Both the position numbers and the translations under genes were made by a program. Of a stretch of DNA of 64,000 nucleotides, positions 36,340-46,610 are shown piece by piece. The first letter of the stretch is position 1. Each line of letters begins with the position of its first letter. The stretch is from Cliona cf. orientalis (lineage: Eukaryota; Porifera; Demospongiae; Clionaida; Clionaidae). The stretch covers positions 5,084,001 to 5,148,000 of the forward strand of contig OZ005702.1 of the NCBI GenBank assembly GCA_963930775.1, in the 5' to 3' direction. The notes under the pieces were generated by a model. That model worked only from the letters and a program-made list of their open reading frames with translations. It ran no database searches and was not told the origin of the DNA.

Positions 36340-36600
36340 CCCTGAAATATGCATGAGGCCTGCACCTGTCGCCATAAATAAGGGTGGATACACCCTATGT
36401 ATGAGGCCTGCACCTGTGCAGTAGCCCTTACAATATAATTATGCATGAGGAGTATGCTGTCACCACAAATTAATGTGGGTGGATTATGTAAGCCATAATA
36501 AGAGGGATGGTTTATGAGCCAATTTCCTTTATGGTATAAGCCAATTAGGAAAGGCATGCATGTGACTGTGATGTGATCATTGCATGTATACCACAAGATT
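36340..36600 (+). repeat. NLR-intron repeat, copy 4
   Basis: Contains two 'gcatgaggcctgcacctgt' units and aataagggtggatacaccct, then ttcctttatggtataagcca and gtgatcattgcatgtatacc, as in copies 1-3. Confidence 0.5.
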
Positions 36601-36769
36601 AGCAGTGAACGTTAGATGCACGTCAATTATTGAAGATTTCTACATTATTTAGAAGATTGAAGGCTCTATGTAGAATCCCGAACGTGTACGTGTATGAGTG
36701 CATTACTTTAACCCGATCTTAAACTCCAGAGGCATAGCTACCATAGAGGCAACTGAGACAGCTACAGCT

Positions 36770-36860
36770 TCTACCTTCAATTCCTCTGAATGCTTCCATT
36801 GTAGCCCATCTTCACCTAGCCGATGCATCCCTCCCTTCCACTATTTACGGCATACTATGA
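36770..36860 (+). pseudogene. Scrap of an NLR (C/D type) NACHT exon
   Basis: ctctgaatgcttccattgta followed by gcccatcttcacctagccga and tccctcccttccactattta matches NLR-D 29697-29765. It encodes the family stretch LNASIVAHLHLADASLPST. No other exon part is adjacent. Confidence 0.85.
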
Positions 36861-36918
36861 AAATGAGGAAAATGGGGACCCATTTTCATATGACACCAGA
36901 CCAAATTAAAGTAGCCAG

Positions 36919-37196
36919 TGGCGGATCCAGGATTTGTGATAGGAGGGGGCACGCGCGCAAAGCGCGCGCGAAAATTTTGCGACCATACCCCTTAAATTGC
37001 CGCTCAACGCTAGTGGACACGTGGTAAATGGAAGTGGCTCAGCCATTTGAGATAAAAAGCACTAAGTAAGTTGGTTTATTACTCCACAGTTGATAACCCT
37101 AGAATGTGTGCCTCTCTTGTAGCTATATAGTTTGCATGTGTGGCTCTCCAAAAAGGGGGGGCACGTGCCCCTTGTGCCCCTATGCTGGATCCGCCA
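36919..37196. mobile_element. MITE with TIR 'tggcggatccag'
   Basis: tggcggatccaggattt at the left and inverted tggcggatccagcatagg at the right. The inner part is inverted too (aggagggggcacg / gggggggcacgtgcccc). The internal cgcgcgcaaagcgcgcgcg is itself palindromic. Confidence 0.75.
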
Positions 37197-38029
37197 AGGA
37201 TAAATTTAGCATGCAGTGTACTGGCAAATCCTAACAACTACTTCAGTGAGGAAGAAGACCTAGTTGAGCCACATAAGCAACTTACTTAAGCTCGATAAGC
37301 CCTCGATGATATTTATAACACTGGAGAAAAGTCATAGGGGTGCAGCATTATACAACTGTCCTAGTTGTAGTATTCTCTATGCTGTCAAATAGGCTTGAAA
37401 GGATGCAGGACAGCTAAGCAATCTAACTTGACCACAATAATGCAACAAGCCACAGTTGTTTCCTGCTTCCTGGCTAGTCAGCCGATGTTCATAGCTGTCT
37501 AAGAATAAATTTGAGCTTTTTCATAGAAGTTGTTGGCTGAAGCTTCTCAAAATTGTGAGAAGCAGCTATCCAAGAAAGTGCATTCACTCGGAGCTGGCCC
37601 TGACTGCATTTGATTGGAAAGGCTTCAGTTTACCAAGTAAGGCCAGTCTAATTCTTCTTGGATTATTAGATGGATCATGTTTAACAAGGGCTTCTACTAC
37701 AGTAACTCTGTTTTATCAGCTATATTATATGCTTCTCTGAAAACTCTTATGGCCATAGAGTACCCCCTGGAAGTGGTGTGCGTTATCTAGGACAGGGGCA
37801 GGAGCAGATACATGATGATATGCTACGTGTCATTATTTAACAGGGGCCTAAATATTTCAGATGTGGCCCTGGATATACTTCCTGGCAATGGATCCGCTGC
37901 AATAAATAGACCGCTAAATTTGACATTTAATTTATGCGATCATAGCTATTGACATAAAACACTGCTTAAGTTCCCAGAGCTAGATATAGCTAGACATTAA
38001 TTTTACTGGTGTGTAATTTTACAGCTTGA
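37197..38029. other. Spacer/5' region before the protease
   Basis: No gene was recognised. It ends in an acceptor-like ttttacag at 38016-38023, just before the protease ATG, so an upstream non-coding exon is possible. Confidence 0.4.
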
Positions 38030-39079
38030 ATGATGGCATCTTCCTTTCCCATCCCTCCTTTGATGATGGAAGACTTTCCACCTGAGTTTGCAAATATATA
38101 CCATCCTTGTCAGCTGTCATTAAACCAGTCTGGTGAGTTCGAGGATGAAGCAGCTGCAGTGGCAGACACAAATGAAGAAGTGTGGGCGATCAATCCGGAT
38201 GCTAAAATTGATCACAGAGAATACATCCAAACGAGCACAGAGGGTGTCGACAGTCAGAGTGTATCAATACAAGCTGCATCATACAATGATTACCATAGCA
38301 GTGGATATCCACACATCGGGCTTCTTCGCATGGATTTCGAAGGTAATCCACGCTTTGGTACAGCAACAATGATCGCCGATGGAAGATATCTCTTAACATG
38401 TGCACATAATGTAGCGATGCACAAGAACATACCTGGCCGAAAACCTATGTATGCCAAAAATATATGGTTTGAGCTCAGAAAAAATGGAGCATCCGGATCG
38501 GAAGGTAGTTCTCTGGTGAAACGGTACAAGATTCACAAGAGGGAGGTGCACCCTAAATATTTTGATAATCCGTGTCCAGAGTCTGGGTTTGACCTTGCTC
38601 TTTGCTGGATTGAAGTGCCAGAAAATGACCAGCATCTCGAGACTATGACATCCACTGGGATCTTTCCCACACTAGCAGCTGGAGTCAGATATTTTACTGA
38701 CAAGTGTACAGTAGCTGTGGTTGGATTCCCGGCAGAAGTACAAAATCGAAATGTCGGTGGTGAGAAGTGGGGTATGGCTGCAAAGGTACCCATGGAGCAG
38801 AGAGAAGACTTCGGTAATGAACAGAGAGATTGTCTTGTATATAACTTCATCGATACAAGTCCAGGTCAGAGTGGGAGTCCTATTATGCATATCATGGGAC
38901 AAGATTCTGATTCAGAATATCAGTGTGAAATTTTTGGAGTGCATACTGGAGGGTGTGAGATACAAAAGGAAAATTATGCCACTTTTATTACTTATGAAAA
39001 GCTCAAGTGGATTGTACGGTGTTTGGGAAGCCCCTGGAAAATTAATTCAAATGGAGATCAGATGTACTTGGCCCATTAA
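38030..39079 (+). CDS. V8/trypsin-like serine protease, intracellular
   Basis: One uninterrupted 349-residue frame. The chymotrypsin-fold triad is visible: His126 in LTCAHNV, Asp188 in SGFDLALCW, Ser281 in SPGQSGSPI. The GQSGSP form and overall spacing recall the V8/glutamyl-endopeptidase branch (S1B-like) more than secreted animal trypsins. The first about 90 residues are acidic (EFEDEAAAVADTNEE) with no signal peptide and could be a propeptide or regulatory region. There are two adjacent candidate starts (ATG ATG); I take the first. An acceptor-like ttttacag lies 6 bases upstream, so the gene probably has a 5' exon. A polyadenylation signal (aataaa) follows at 39085. Substrate unknown. Confidence 0.85.
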   Translation: MMASSFPIPPLMMEDFPPEFANIYHPCQLSLNQSGEFEDEAAAVADTNEEVWAINPDAKIDHREYIQTSTEGVDSQSVSIQAASYNDYHSSGYPHIGLLRMDFEGNPRFGTATMIADGRYLLTCAHNVAMHKNIPGRKPMYAKNIWFELRKNGASGSEGSSLVKRYKIHKREVHPKYFDNPCPESGFDLALCWIEVPENDQHLETMTSTGIFPTLAAGVRYFTDKCTVAVVGFPAEVQNRNVGGEKWGMAAKVPMEQREDFGNEQRDCLVYNFIDTSPGQSGSPIMHIMGQDSDSEYQCEIFGVHTGGCEIQKENYATFITYEKLKWIVRCLGSPWKINSNGDQMYLAH

Positions 39080-39084
39080 AACTT

Positions 39085-39090
39085 AATAAA
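39085..39090 (+). terminator. Polyadenylation signal of the protease gene
   Basis: aataaa begins 5 bases after the TAA stop (39077-39079). No other strong signal lies in the next 100 bases. Confidence 0.55.
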
Positions 39091-39364
39091 TTTATTGAGT
39101 CAGATATGTTTGACATAAAATTTTGCATGTATATTTAAATTTTGCATGTGGATGTTCCTATTTCTAGACCATGCATGGCTATCATTCATAGTGATTACTT
39201 GCTTGCATGATCTATAATACCATTATTCTAATAATACAGCTAATTTTAATATGTATATTACCACTGTAAAAACTTAACCCATCTTAATTAGGCTACCTGA
39301 GTTTCAATTTGTGACTAGGGATAGGTAAATTATGCTATTGTAATTTCAGGAATAATATATGCAT

Positions 39365-39640
39365 AAGCGTTATAGAGCCAAGAACCAGGACTGTTCACTG
39401 TGTGGATGCAGTACATAGACTAAGTCTCCCATACGTACAAACACAATGTCATGTTTGTCTTGCAACAGCCCTGGACTATGCATGTATGAGGCCTGAGAAC
39501 TCCTCACCACAAATGTGGGTGGATTCACCCCATAAGAGGGATGTAGGAAAATGGTCCAAATAACAACTCTGTCTATCATAACTTTCTTTGTGGTACCGTA
39601 GTAAAGATTAGATAAGACATATATGACCACTATAATAATT
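39365..39640 (+). repeat. NLR-intron repeat, copy 5
   Basis: agccaagaaccaggactgtt, gcaacagccctggactatgc, aatgtgggtggattcacccc and tagtaaagattagataagac match the NLR-D intron copy closely, yet there is no NLR exon here. A short inverted piece (gaatccacccacatttgtgg) lies at 39782-39801. Confidence 0.6.
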
Positions 39641-39912
39641 ATGAGGTCTGTGACTGCTAGACCTTACTAAGGTTTGAGGTACACATACTCTCTACTGAGG
39701 CATACACAATGAAGGAAGTTGTGATAGAAAAGAACTGATATTTTGACCATAATTTTTCCCCACTACAAGTCTTGTGAGGTGAATCCACCCACATTTGTGG
39801 TGACAGGTGCAGACAAGTTATAGTTGTTAGATGTTACCTAGGTAGCTAACTAGTGACAGAATATTCTCCAATACAGTGGAACATCAATATTATACATATA
39901 GTCTCAAATAGG

Positions 39913-40089
39913 TTCATGTTAGTGTATACAGTGATGCTGTGGGCAACATGCTCAATGTAAAGGAATAGGTACTGCTATTGAGCATGTTGTCCACAGTACA
40001 CTAACGGCTGTAGCTATACAATCGGTGGACTGGACTGGTGGACTGGACTAGTGGACTGGACTACTGGACTGATAGATTTTCATTTAAAA
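39913..40089 (+). repeat. Left arm of an inverted repeat around the retroelement
   Basis: acaatcggtggactggactg ... gatagattttcatttaaa is the reverse complement of 44981-45080. The arm contains a tggactggac minisatellite (40026-40073) and an extra hairpin (about 39926-40003) missing from the other arm. Confidence 0.75.
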
Positions 40090-40693
40090 CACACATTTGG
40101 AGGCTCTATAATGAGGTGCAATGGAGGCAAATAGCTCCACCTGTAGAAACACTCGGACTGTCTTGGTTTTATTGGCCCCGCCTATCAACCACGCCCACTA
40201 TCGTGGCTCAAAGCACACTAGAGGCAAATGAGACCGAGTTCTTGTTGTATGTTTATAGTGGCTTCAGCCTCAACTGAAACAGTTTATTTGCTGATACCAG
40301 TAGCTGTATCTGTCTTCCAGCCTTGTCACCAGAGCTCCCTCCTCCCTCAACTTCGCGCAGTATGCCAGGCTGGGTGGCCCTGGCACAGACTTGAAATTTT
40401 GGGCAAGCCGTAGTAGCTACTTTCTTTGAGTAGCTATCCTGTCATACGTGTACGTGTAGTATGCCATAGTACATGCAACTTGCATGCATTGATAGATAAT
40501 GTCAAGAGCAGTAATGTGACAGAGAATCTAGGTGTCATGATCCAAGACACTGACTCCCTAGTATCTGGTGTAGCCTAGGCTAGGCGGCTTAGATACAGAT
40601 ACACTGGACCCTAGTACGTAATTTCCTGAGTGATAGGTACTGGGCCAGGGGTATTTAGAAGACATTTTTTATTGTGATAATCTGAGCCTTATG

Positions 40694-41112
40694 CATGAAA
40701 ATTCAGTAGGTTTATCTTCTACTACCAATCCAAACCTAAGGGGAAAACCATCTCACTGCCTGCTCAGGCAAACCTAATTTAAGCAAAAGGCAGAGCCACA
40801 TAGGTGCCTAGCCTTGAGAACTAGGGGTGGTAGGTTGAAAAGCTCTTTTGTTCCATGGAAACTCTCCCTACCCACCTAAGTGGCTCATGGACACGGGCAG
40901 CATGCATATATGACCATAATTACACATTCAGGGAAATTAACAGAATCTCCAGTCAGTATTGTTACTAGCTACTACATAATTTTGTAGGGGTTAACTCACG
41001 AATCCCGGGTGTTCATGCAGGAGCTGGAGTAGTCTACTTCTTAAGGCTCTGGAATTTTTTGTATTAGTTGTTGTAACCAATGGCCCTAGTTATATACGTT
41101 TAGGTTGCTATC
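40694..41112. repeat. Direct terminal repeat (copy 1) of the Penelope-like element
   Basis: Starts catgaaaattcagtagg and ends taggttgctatc. Same length as copy 2 and near-identical to it. Confidence 0.9.
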
Positions 41113-41168
41113 AGTATGGTAATTAGTGTTATGATGTAACTAATTTGATGTCAGACTATTGGCGCCCC

Positions 41169-43859
41169 CTAAACTAAGATTTTTTTTGAAGACCTAGATC
41201 TAATGTTTACTTTATTCGGCAGACTACTGATAGCTACAGTGGGAAGGCAAATACCATCCTGTACGTGCTTTCTAATGGAAATTTTAAATTTGGAAAAAAT
41301 CTCAGGATACCTGCTACAAAATGTTTTAAAAGTAGTAACTAGTTTATCGAATAAAAAACCCTGTTTGACTAATCTACAGGTTAATTTGTGGTGTCTGGTG
41401 TAAAAACTCTCGTAACTATCGCATATGCGCCCTATTCTAATTAACTGAGAGATATAAACCCCATAGGCTGGTTTGCTAGGTATGTTGCTATCCATGTGAG
41501 GGAAATTGACTATGTGAAAACTAAAATTATCGCGCTTGTCAAAAACTGCCGTGGTAAATCTCCTATCGCTAATGTTTATTTCTAAGTCTAAATAAGAAAG
41601 CCTACTATCTGTTTCCGTGGTCCTTTTTAGTTCTAATTGTCGCGGGTATATATTCCTAATTTCCTGCTCAAAAGTTGGATTGTTAAGTGTAAGTAGGTCG
41701 TCAATGTATCGAAAAGTGTTACTAAAAATTTTTGCTATTTGACTATTATGTTTAAGTTTTTCTTTCATGAAATTGTACTCGTAATAAAAAAGAAAAAGGT
41801 TTGCTAGAAGTGGGGCACAGTCAGTGCCCATCGGTATGCCTATTGTTTGCCTAAAAATTTTATTCCCGACTTGAATGTAGATATTATCCACGAGAAATTT
41901 TATTAGTTTGACCAGTTGGTCCTCGGTAATACTATGTTCACGTGTTAATACTGTGTTTGACCAGTACGCTGTGCCATCGCCCTGCACTACTAAATATTTT
42001 GCCCCCCTAATTCTATATGCCTCACTAATGAGCTGGCTGATGCTGTCTAGAAGAAGATCGTGTGGTATATTAGTGTAAAGAGTAGAAAAATCGAAGCTAT
42101 CAAAATGTCTGGCTCCTTTGGTACGGTTTAATTTCTTTAGTTTTTTTAGGACTTCCGCGGCATTATTAATGATCCAAAAACAATTAACACCTGTATTTCT
42201 AGCAATCCCTGCGCAATACTGTTTAAAATGTATAGTAATTAGTTTAAGACTAGATGTTAGCAATTGTGATAGAGGTTTGGTGGTGCATGCACTAGAAGCT
42301 GCTATGAATCTACTACCTATCGGATTTTTGTGCATTTTTGGGAGCCAGTAAAAGGCTGGCAGTTGTTTCATATCCGTTGGGATTCTAATATTTTGTTTAA
42401 TCAAAAATTCTATGTGCTCCGCAACTAGATGGTCCACGTGAGCGCCACAAGGTGTGTAAGTTTGTGGGCTAGTCCCATTCTTCGTGCTAAGCTCTTTTAA
42501 TACTACATCGAGGTAATATTTTTTGCAAACGACTAAGACGTTATTACTCGCTTTATCCGCAGGAACTAAAACAAAATGTTTTTGGAAGTACTCTAAATAT
42601 TTTTTGCATTCTAAATCCGACAAAACATGTTTTTTCCGCTGGTTTTTACCTTTCTTCCTAAGTCTGTCTATCCTAGCCTGAACTGTTTCTATAATTCTAC
42701 ATTCCCATTCGTCTAAAGTACGGCTATCTACTCTATCCTTCTTAGCCCACTTTATTTTGTATGCCCTAACGGCTTTTTTGATGATTTTTAGGTTGGTATC
42801 CCAATTAATGTTATTTTGTTCTCTATATGATGGGCCTTTACTAATTAGTTTTCTTAATTTTCTATTTTCCACTATGCCTAGATTACCGGTAACTACGTGC
42901 CCTGCAGGTTCATATTTAAAATCTGACACGTGGCAGTCGCAGCTAAAATTTTTTGTGCCTGTCTCAAAATCTAGATCTTTGATACTTTGTTTGAAATTAA
43001 AAATTTTTCCTGCTATAGTTTTTGTATAAGAGTAGCTAATAGTAGGGGGAGTCTGGTTTTGAATGAAGCTAGGGATAGATTCTTTTACTGGTTTACTATG
43101 TAATATTTGGGACAAATTAATCATTTCTAAACCTTTGTTGTGGAAAGGAACCTTTAAAAAAGTTTTGGCTGTATTATCGGTTTTAGTGATTTTTGGCGCT
43201 TTATGTAAACCTAATCTGAAGCTAGCCAGATCTTTTATAATAAGTGGGATGTATTTTGGTATTTTTTGTTCTAAAAGTAGGATGTTTGCTAAGTCTATCA
43301 GAATGCCTAATTTTCTACGCAACAGACCAAAAACTAGTGTTTTGATTTCATGCACTAATCCGGGTTTATTGCAATTACTAATTAAATTTCTAAGTTTATG
43401 TTCTAGGTTTGTTCGCGTTACTCCATGTTTCCGTTTCCGTTTTATAGAACGTTTTGTGAATTTTCTAGGTTTTTTGTTAAAAAGTTCCCATACTACAATA
43501 TTTTCTGTGCCTTTTTTTGATACGTTACCTAAGTTTTTCACGTTATCATTTAGCCCGTAAGGATAGATTGTGGCTAATTCCTTATACCAGTACTCCTCCC
43601 TTTGTAGTCGTTTGGAAGCTAAGCTAAGGCATTCCCCTTCCTCTAATGAAACTTCTTCTATGGGCATAATAGCTATATCGTCTTCACTATGGTTGTTAGA
43701 GCAAAAATGTTGGTACAAAAAGAGGTTACACATTTGATTGAGCTTCTGCCTATGGTTATTCATTCTACTCCTAAGGGCCTGACTAGTTTCTCCTATATAT
43801 TGAATGCCACATTTTTTACAGCTAATCAGATAGATTACATTTTTTGTTGCGCAAGTCAT
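41169..43859 (-). CDS. Penelope-like GIY-YIG endonuclease / reverse transcriptase
   Basis: 896 residues. The N-terminus (VIYLISCKKCGIQYIGET, then RSRMNNHR) is a GIY-YIG nuclease. The middle has LVPADKASNNVLVV and FYWLPKMHKNP, typical of Penelope-like reverse transcriptases. Palm motifs follow: A DFSTLYTNIPHD near residue 588, B GIPMGTDCAPLLANLF near 673 and C FRYIDDLL near 716, then YLDLEI. Known members prime at nicked DNA or telomere ends. No C-terminal GIY-YIG is present, which fits the permuted class. It would act in the nucleus to copy element RNA into the genome. Confidence 0.9.
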   Translation of the reverse strand: MTCATKNVIYLISCKKCGIQYIGETSQALRSRMNNHRQKLNQMCNLFLYQHFCSNNHSEDDIAIMPIEEVSLEEGECLSLASKRLQREEYWYKELATIYPYGLNDNVKNLGNVSKKGTENIVVWELFNKKPRKFTKRSIKRKRKHGVTRTNLEHKLRNLISNCNKPGLVHEIKTLVFGLLRRKLGILIDLANILLLEQKIPKYIPLIIKDLASFRLGLHKAPKITKTDNTAKTFLKVPFHNKGLEMINLSQILHSKPVKESIPSFIQNQTPPTISYSYTKTIAGKIFNFKQSIKDLDFETGTKNFSCDCHVSDFKYEPAGHVVTGNLGIVENRKLRKLISKGPSYREQNNINWDTNLKIIKKAVRAYKIKWAKKDRVDSRTLDEWECRIIETVQARIDRLRKKGKNQRKKHVLSDLECKKYLEYFQKHFVLVPADKASNNVLVVCKKYYLDVVLKELSTKNGTSPQTYTPCGAHVDHLVAEHIEFLIKQNIRIPTDMKQLPAFYWLPKMHKNPIGSRFIAASSACTTKPLSQLLTSSLKLITIHFKQYCAGIARNTGVNCFWIINNAAEVLKKLKKLNRTKGARHFDSFDFSTLYTNIPHDLLLDSISQLISEAYRIRGAKYLVVQGDGTAYWSNTVLTREHSITEDQLVKLIKFLVDNIYIQVGNKIFRQTIGIPMGTDCAPLLANLFLFYYEYNFMKEKLKHNSQIAKIFSNTFRYIDDLLTLNNPTFEQEIRNIYPRQLELKRTTETDSRLSYLDLEINISDRRFTTAVFDKRDNFSFHIVNFPHMDSNIPSKPAYGVYISQLIRIGRICDSYESFYTRHHKLTCRLVKQGFLFDKLVTTFKTFCSRYPEIFSKFKISIRKHVQDGICLPTVAISSLPNKVNIRSRSSKKILV

Positions 43860-43889
43860 TACTGCCTCACGTGACTTAATAGCGTATTT

Positions 43890-44159
43890 TTAGCCTGTTG
43901 TATTACTACAAAAAGTATCGTTTTCTACTATATGTTTACAGGTTTTGCATCTATTTTTACCACATCGGCTAACAACGGTTTGTGTGCCCTGGGTAGCCTC
44001 AATTGTATCCCTTCCCGCGGACGCAGGCTTTGAGGACGCAACTTCATTATCGCAGGACGAGTTTTTATTCCCTTTTCTACCCTTCTTTAAAGGACTAGGG
44101 TAGGAGTCCATCACCTTGGTTTGCCGGGCTAGTGACCGCCCCCTTGTACTAGTCGCCAT
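43890..44159 (-). CDS. N-terminal leader of the Penelope-like protein (zinc-finger-like)
   Basis: 89 residues, basic, ending in a cysteine cluster CGKNRCKTCKH...C of the kind that precedes GIY-YIG in N-terminal-nuclease Penelope-like proteins. It lies immediately upstream of the main ORF in the same frame and belongs to the same protein in relatives. Alone it matches nothing else I know. Confidence 0.7.
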   Translation of the reverse strand: MATSTRGRSLARQTKVMDSYPSPLKKGRKGNKNSSCDNEVASSKPASAGRDTIEATQGTQTVVSRCGKNRCKTCKHIVENDTFCSNTTG

Positions 44160-44377
44160 TTTTGTAATTTTAGGAAAGTTGGTAGTTTTAGTCAGCTAGA
44201 AAAGCTCAGTCTAAGCTAGAAAATTTCACCCCCCTCGCAATTTAAAAAGAACTAGCTACAAGAAAAGGTTTAAGAAGAGTAACCGGCACGAAAAAACGTG
44301 TCATACCCAAACCTAACCTAGCCCAGTCTGCCGGGATAATGAAATCACCAAGCACAGAACTGGAAGTTAAGTAATTA

Positions 44378-44796
44378 CATGAAAATTCAGTAGGTTTATC
44401 TTCTACTACCAATCCAAACCTAAGGGGAAAACCATCTCACTGCCTGCTCAGGCAAACCTAATTTAAGCAAAAGGCAGAGCCACATAGGTGCCTAGCCTTG
44501 AGAACTAGGGGTGGTAGGTTGAAAAGCTCTTTTGTTCCATGGAAACTCTCCCTACCCACCTAAGTGGCTCATGGACACGGGCAGCATGCATATATGACCA
44601 TAATTACACATTCAGGGAAATTAACAGAATCTCCAGTCAGTATTGTTACTAGCTACTACATAATTTTGTAGGGGTTAACTCACGAATCCCGGGTGTTCAT
44701 GCAGGAGCTGGAGTAGTCTACTTCTTAAGGCTCTGGAACTTTTTGTATTAGTTGTTGTAACCAATGGCCCTAGTTATATACGTTTAGGTTGCTATC
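44378..44796. repeat. Direct terminal repeat (copy 2) of the Penelope-like element
   Basis: Same 419-bp sequence as 40694-41112. One visible difference is ggaactttt here against ggaattttt in copy 1. Confidence 0.9.
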
Positions 44797-44980
44797 CATG
44801 CATGCCATCTATGGTAGTACTGTAGTCCATACCCCTGAACATAATATGGTAAAGGTCGTCACACTTATTGAATAGTCGGCACCCTAGCAGTATAGGCTAG
44901 AAGCTTCAAAGATCGTGTTACCCAGCATGCTAATCGACCACAGTGGTACTTTGGGTAACATTATGGAGCATCTCCGTGCA

Positions 44981-45080
44981 CTTTAAATGAAAATCTAGCA
45001 GTCCAGTAGTCCAGTCCACTAGTCCAGTCCACCAGTCCAGTCCACCGATTGTATACAGCCGTACACTAACATGTATACAC
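44981..45080 (-). repeat. Right arm of the inverted repeat around the retroelement
   Basis: tttaaatgaaaatctagcag ... gtccaccgattgtatacagc is the reverse complement of the arm at 39913-40089. With the retroelement removed, the loop would be about 0.8 kb. Confidence 0.75.
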
Positions 45081-45114
45081 GGGTGTATCTATTCACTGGA
45101 CTGGACCACTGGAC

Positions 45115-45484
45115 TAGTCTCGTACCCAGCCCCCAAATCCCCGCGCGGGGAAGGGTCTGGTGACATTGGAACGATTTCTTGGTTGTACAGGCGCGTGATT
45201 TCGTGCCAATATTATGCAATCAATCACGTGCCAGTCCCACGTTGCTACGCAATGCAATGCACAATCAAAGAACTGCGTTCTCATTGGCTAGCGCTAAACC
45301 GCCAGCTGATATTGCACGATCGTTGCTGCGCGACCAGATGCAAGGTCACATGAAAACCGTGGAGCTGCAATCTGATTGGCTTTCGCAAAAGTAAGAATGC
45401 TGAGCTTGCAAGAACCAAGAAAGCGCTCAAATGTCACCAGACCCTCTTCCTCCTTTTTGGGGGTGGGGTCTGGGGACGAGACTA
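45115..45484. mobile_element. MITE, 370 bp, with 9-bp target duplication
   Basis: The ends tagtctcgtacccagccccc and inverted tagtctcgtccccagacccc are TIRs. A second inverted block follows (tctggtgacatt / aatgtcaccaga type). The target duplication ccactggac is present at 45106-45114 and 45485-45493. Same terminal family as 35872-35926 and 53187-53224. Confidence 0.9.
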
Positions 45485-45580
45485 CCACTGGACTGGTAGC
45501 CTCGAACCAGGCTCCTCCCCCCTCCGCGTGCAATTATTCAACGCGGAAGGGAGGAGGAGAAAGAAGGAGGGGGAGAGCCT

Positions 45581-46610
45581 GGGGGTTGTACTAAAAGTAG
45601 GAACGAGGAAATGAGAAACGAGAAATTGGAAATGAGGAAATGGAAACGGAAATGGAAATGGTCGTCACTAGATAGTTTTCAATTGCATGCAAATTCCCAT
45701 AGCTCGTGCAGGTAACAGACTAGTTTCATAGCCATGGACGCTGTTAAAGTGTGCACATCCAGCACATATTTGATTCCTGCTCTTGTGTGTCTGTTCAGGT
45801 TTAGTCTCAGACTCTGGGTGTGTATAAACTTCATCACAGAGTCTCAGCCTGGACTCAGTCTGGGCCTTCAAGTCCTAGTAAGGACCAGCTACACACCTTT
45901 TAGATCAGTGATTCAAAAGGACAGTTTGGGGGGGGGGGGGGGGAGCATTTTCTGATCCATGTGTGTAAAGTGTGTGTAAGTAGACATAAGTTTAATTATG
46001 ACAACCTACTATTACTGTACACCATTGTACGTGTAATAGCATCAATTGTACTAGCTGTAATGTTACTCACCAGAGTCACCGCTGCAAATAATATGGCCAC
46101 GAGTATTATCCTTTATGTATATTTCGCTATAGTCACAAAAACTATAGAATCGGGCTGTCTGGCCCGCCAGAGTCCTGAGACTACCTGGCATGACTCAGTA
46201 TAGGCCCCCTGATACAGGCTGGTAGATGTAGCTACAAGGTCCAACAATCTCAAATTTGTTGGTGACTGTATTGAAGATGTCACTGTGACTTGCTTTGGTT
46301 TACTTGCATCATACCAAGCTCTGAGTGACCATGGGGTGGCAAATGATCTTAACTTGGTTGGTGACTCAGTAGCTAAACATCTTATGGAATTGTTGCTTAT
46401 GTGACTGAAAGGGGGTACACATGCATAGGCACCCCTATTTCATAGTAAACTACAAGAGATCTATACCGACCTTTTGATACACCATAGACTATGGCATCCA
46501 CCTCGGTATTGTCAACTAGCAATAACGACGACCATTTCCATTTCCGTTTCCATTTCCTCATTTCCAATTTCTCGTTTCTCATTTCCCCGTTCCTACTTTT
46601 AGTACCACCC
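45581..46610 (+). mobile_element. Nested 1.03-kb element in the left TIR (8-bp duplication)
   Basis: Inverted ends gggttgtactaaaagtagg / gggtggtactaaaagtagg, continuing into an (aaatggaaatgg) tract. The 8-bp target gagagcct is duplicated at 45573-45580 and 46611-46618, which suits a hAT-like non-autonomous element. No transposase. Internal short ORFs are unrecognised. Direct-orientation sister of 52382-53467. Confidence 0.85.

Larger units (their letters stand above)
40694..44796 (-). mobile_element. Penelope-like element with N-terminal GIY-YIG (Naiad-like)
   Basis: A 4.1-kb retroelement bounded by two direct 419-bp repeats (40694-41112 and 44378-44796). They match without length change and with very few substitutions, as expected for the pseudo-LTRs of Penelope-like elements and for a recent insertion. 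Coding is on the - strand: a cysteine-rich leader, a GIY-YIG nuclease, then a reverse transcriptase with YIDD. Having the nuclease first is the permuted order reported for the Naiad/Chlamys lineage (recalled, not checked). The frame is nearly whole, with about one break. The words atgcatg occur just outside both ends and may be a target duplication. It sits inside the loop of an older inverted repeat. Confidence 0.85.

Noticed and set aside
41203-43874. Several + strand ORFs (for example 43063-43560) with membrane-like segments
   Set aside because: Antisense to the Penelope-like reverse transcriptase; hydrophobicity is a by-product of its codons.
45961-46203. 80-residue ORF with a possible membrane helix in the nested 1-kb element
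   Set aside because: The sister copy (52382-53467) has indels in this stretch, so the frame is not conserved.
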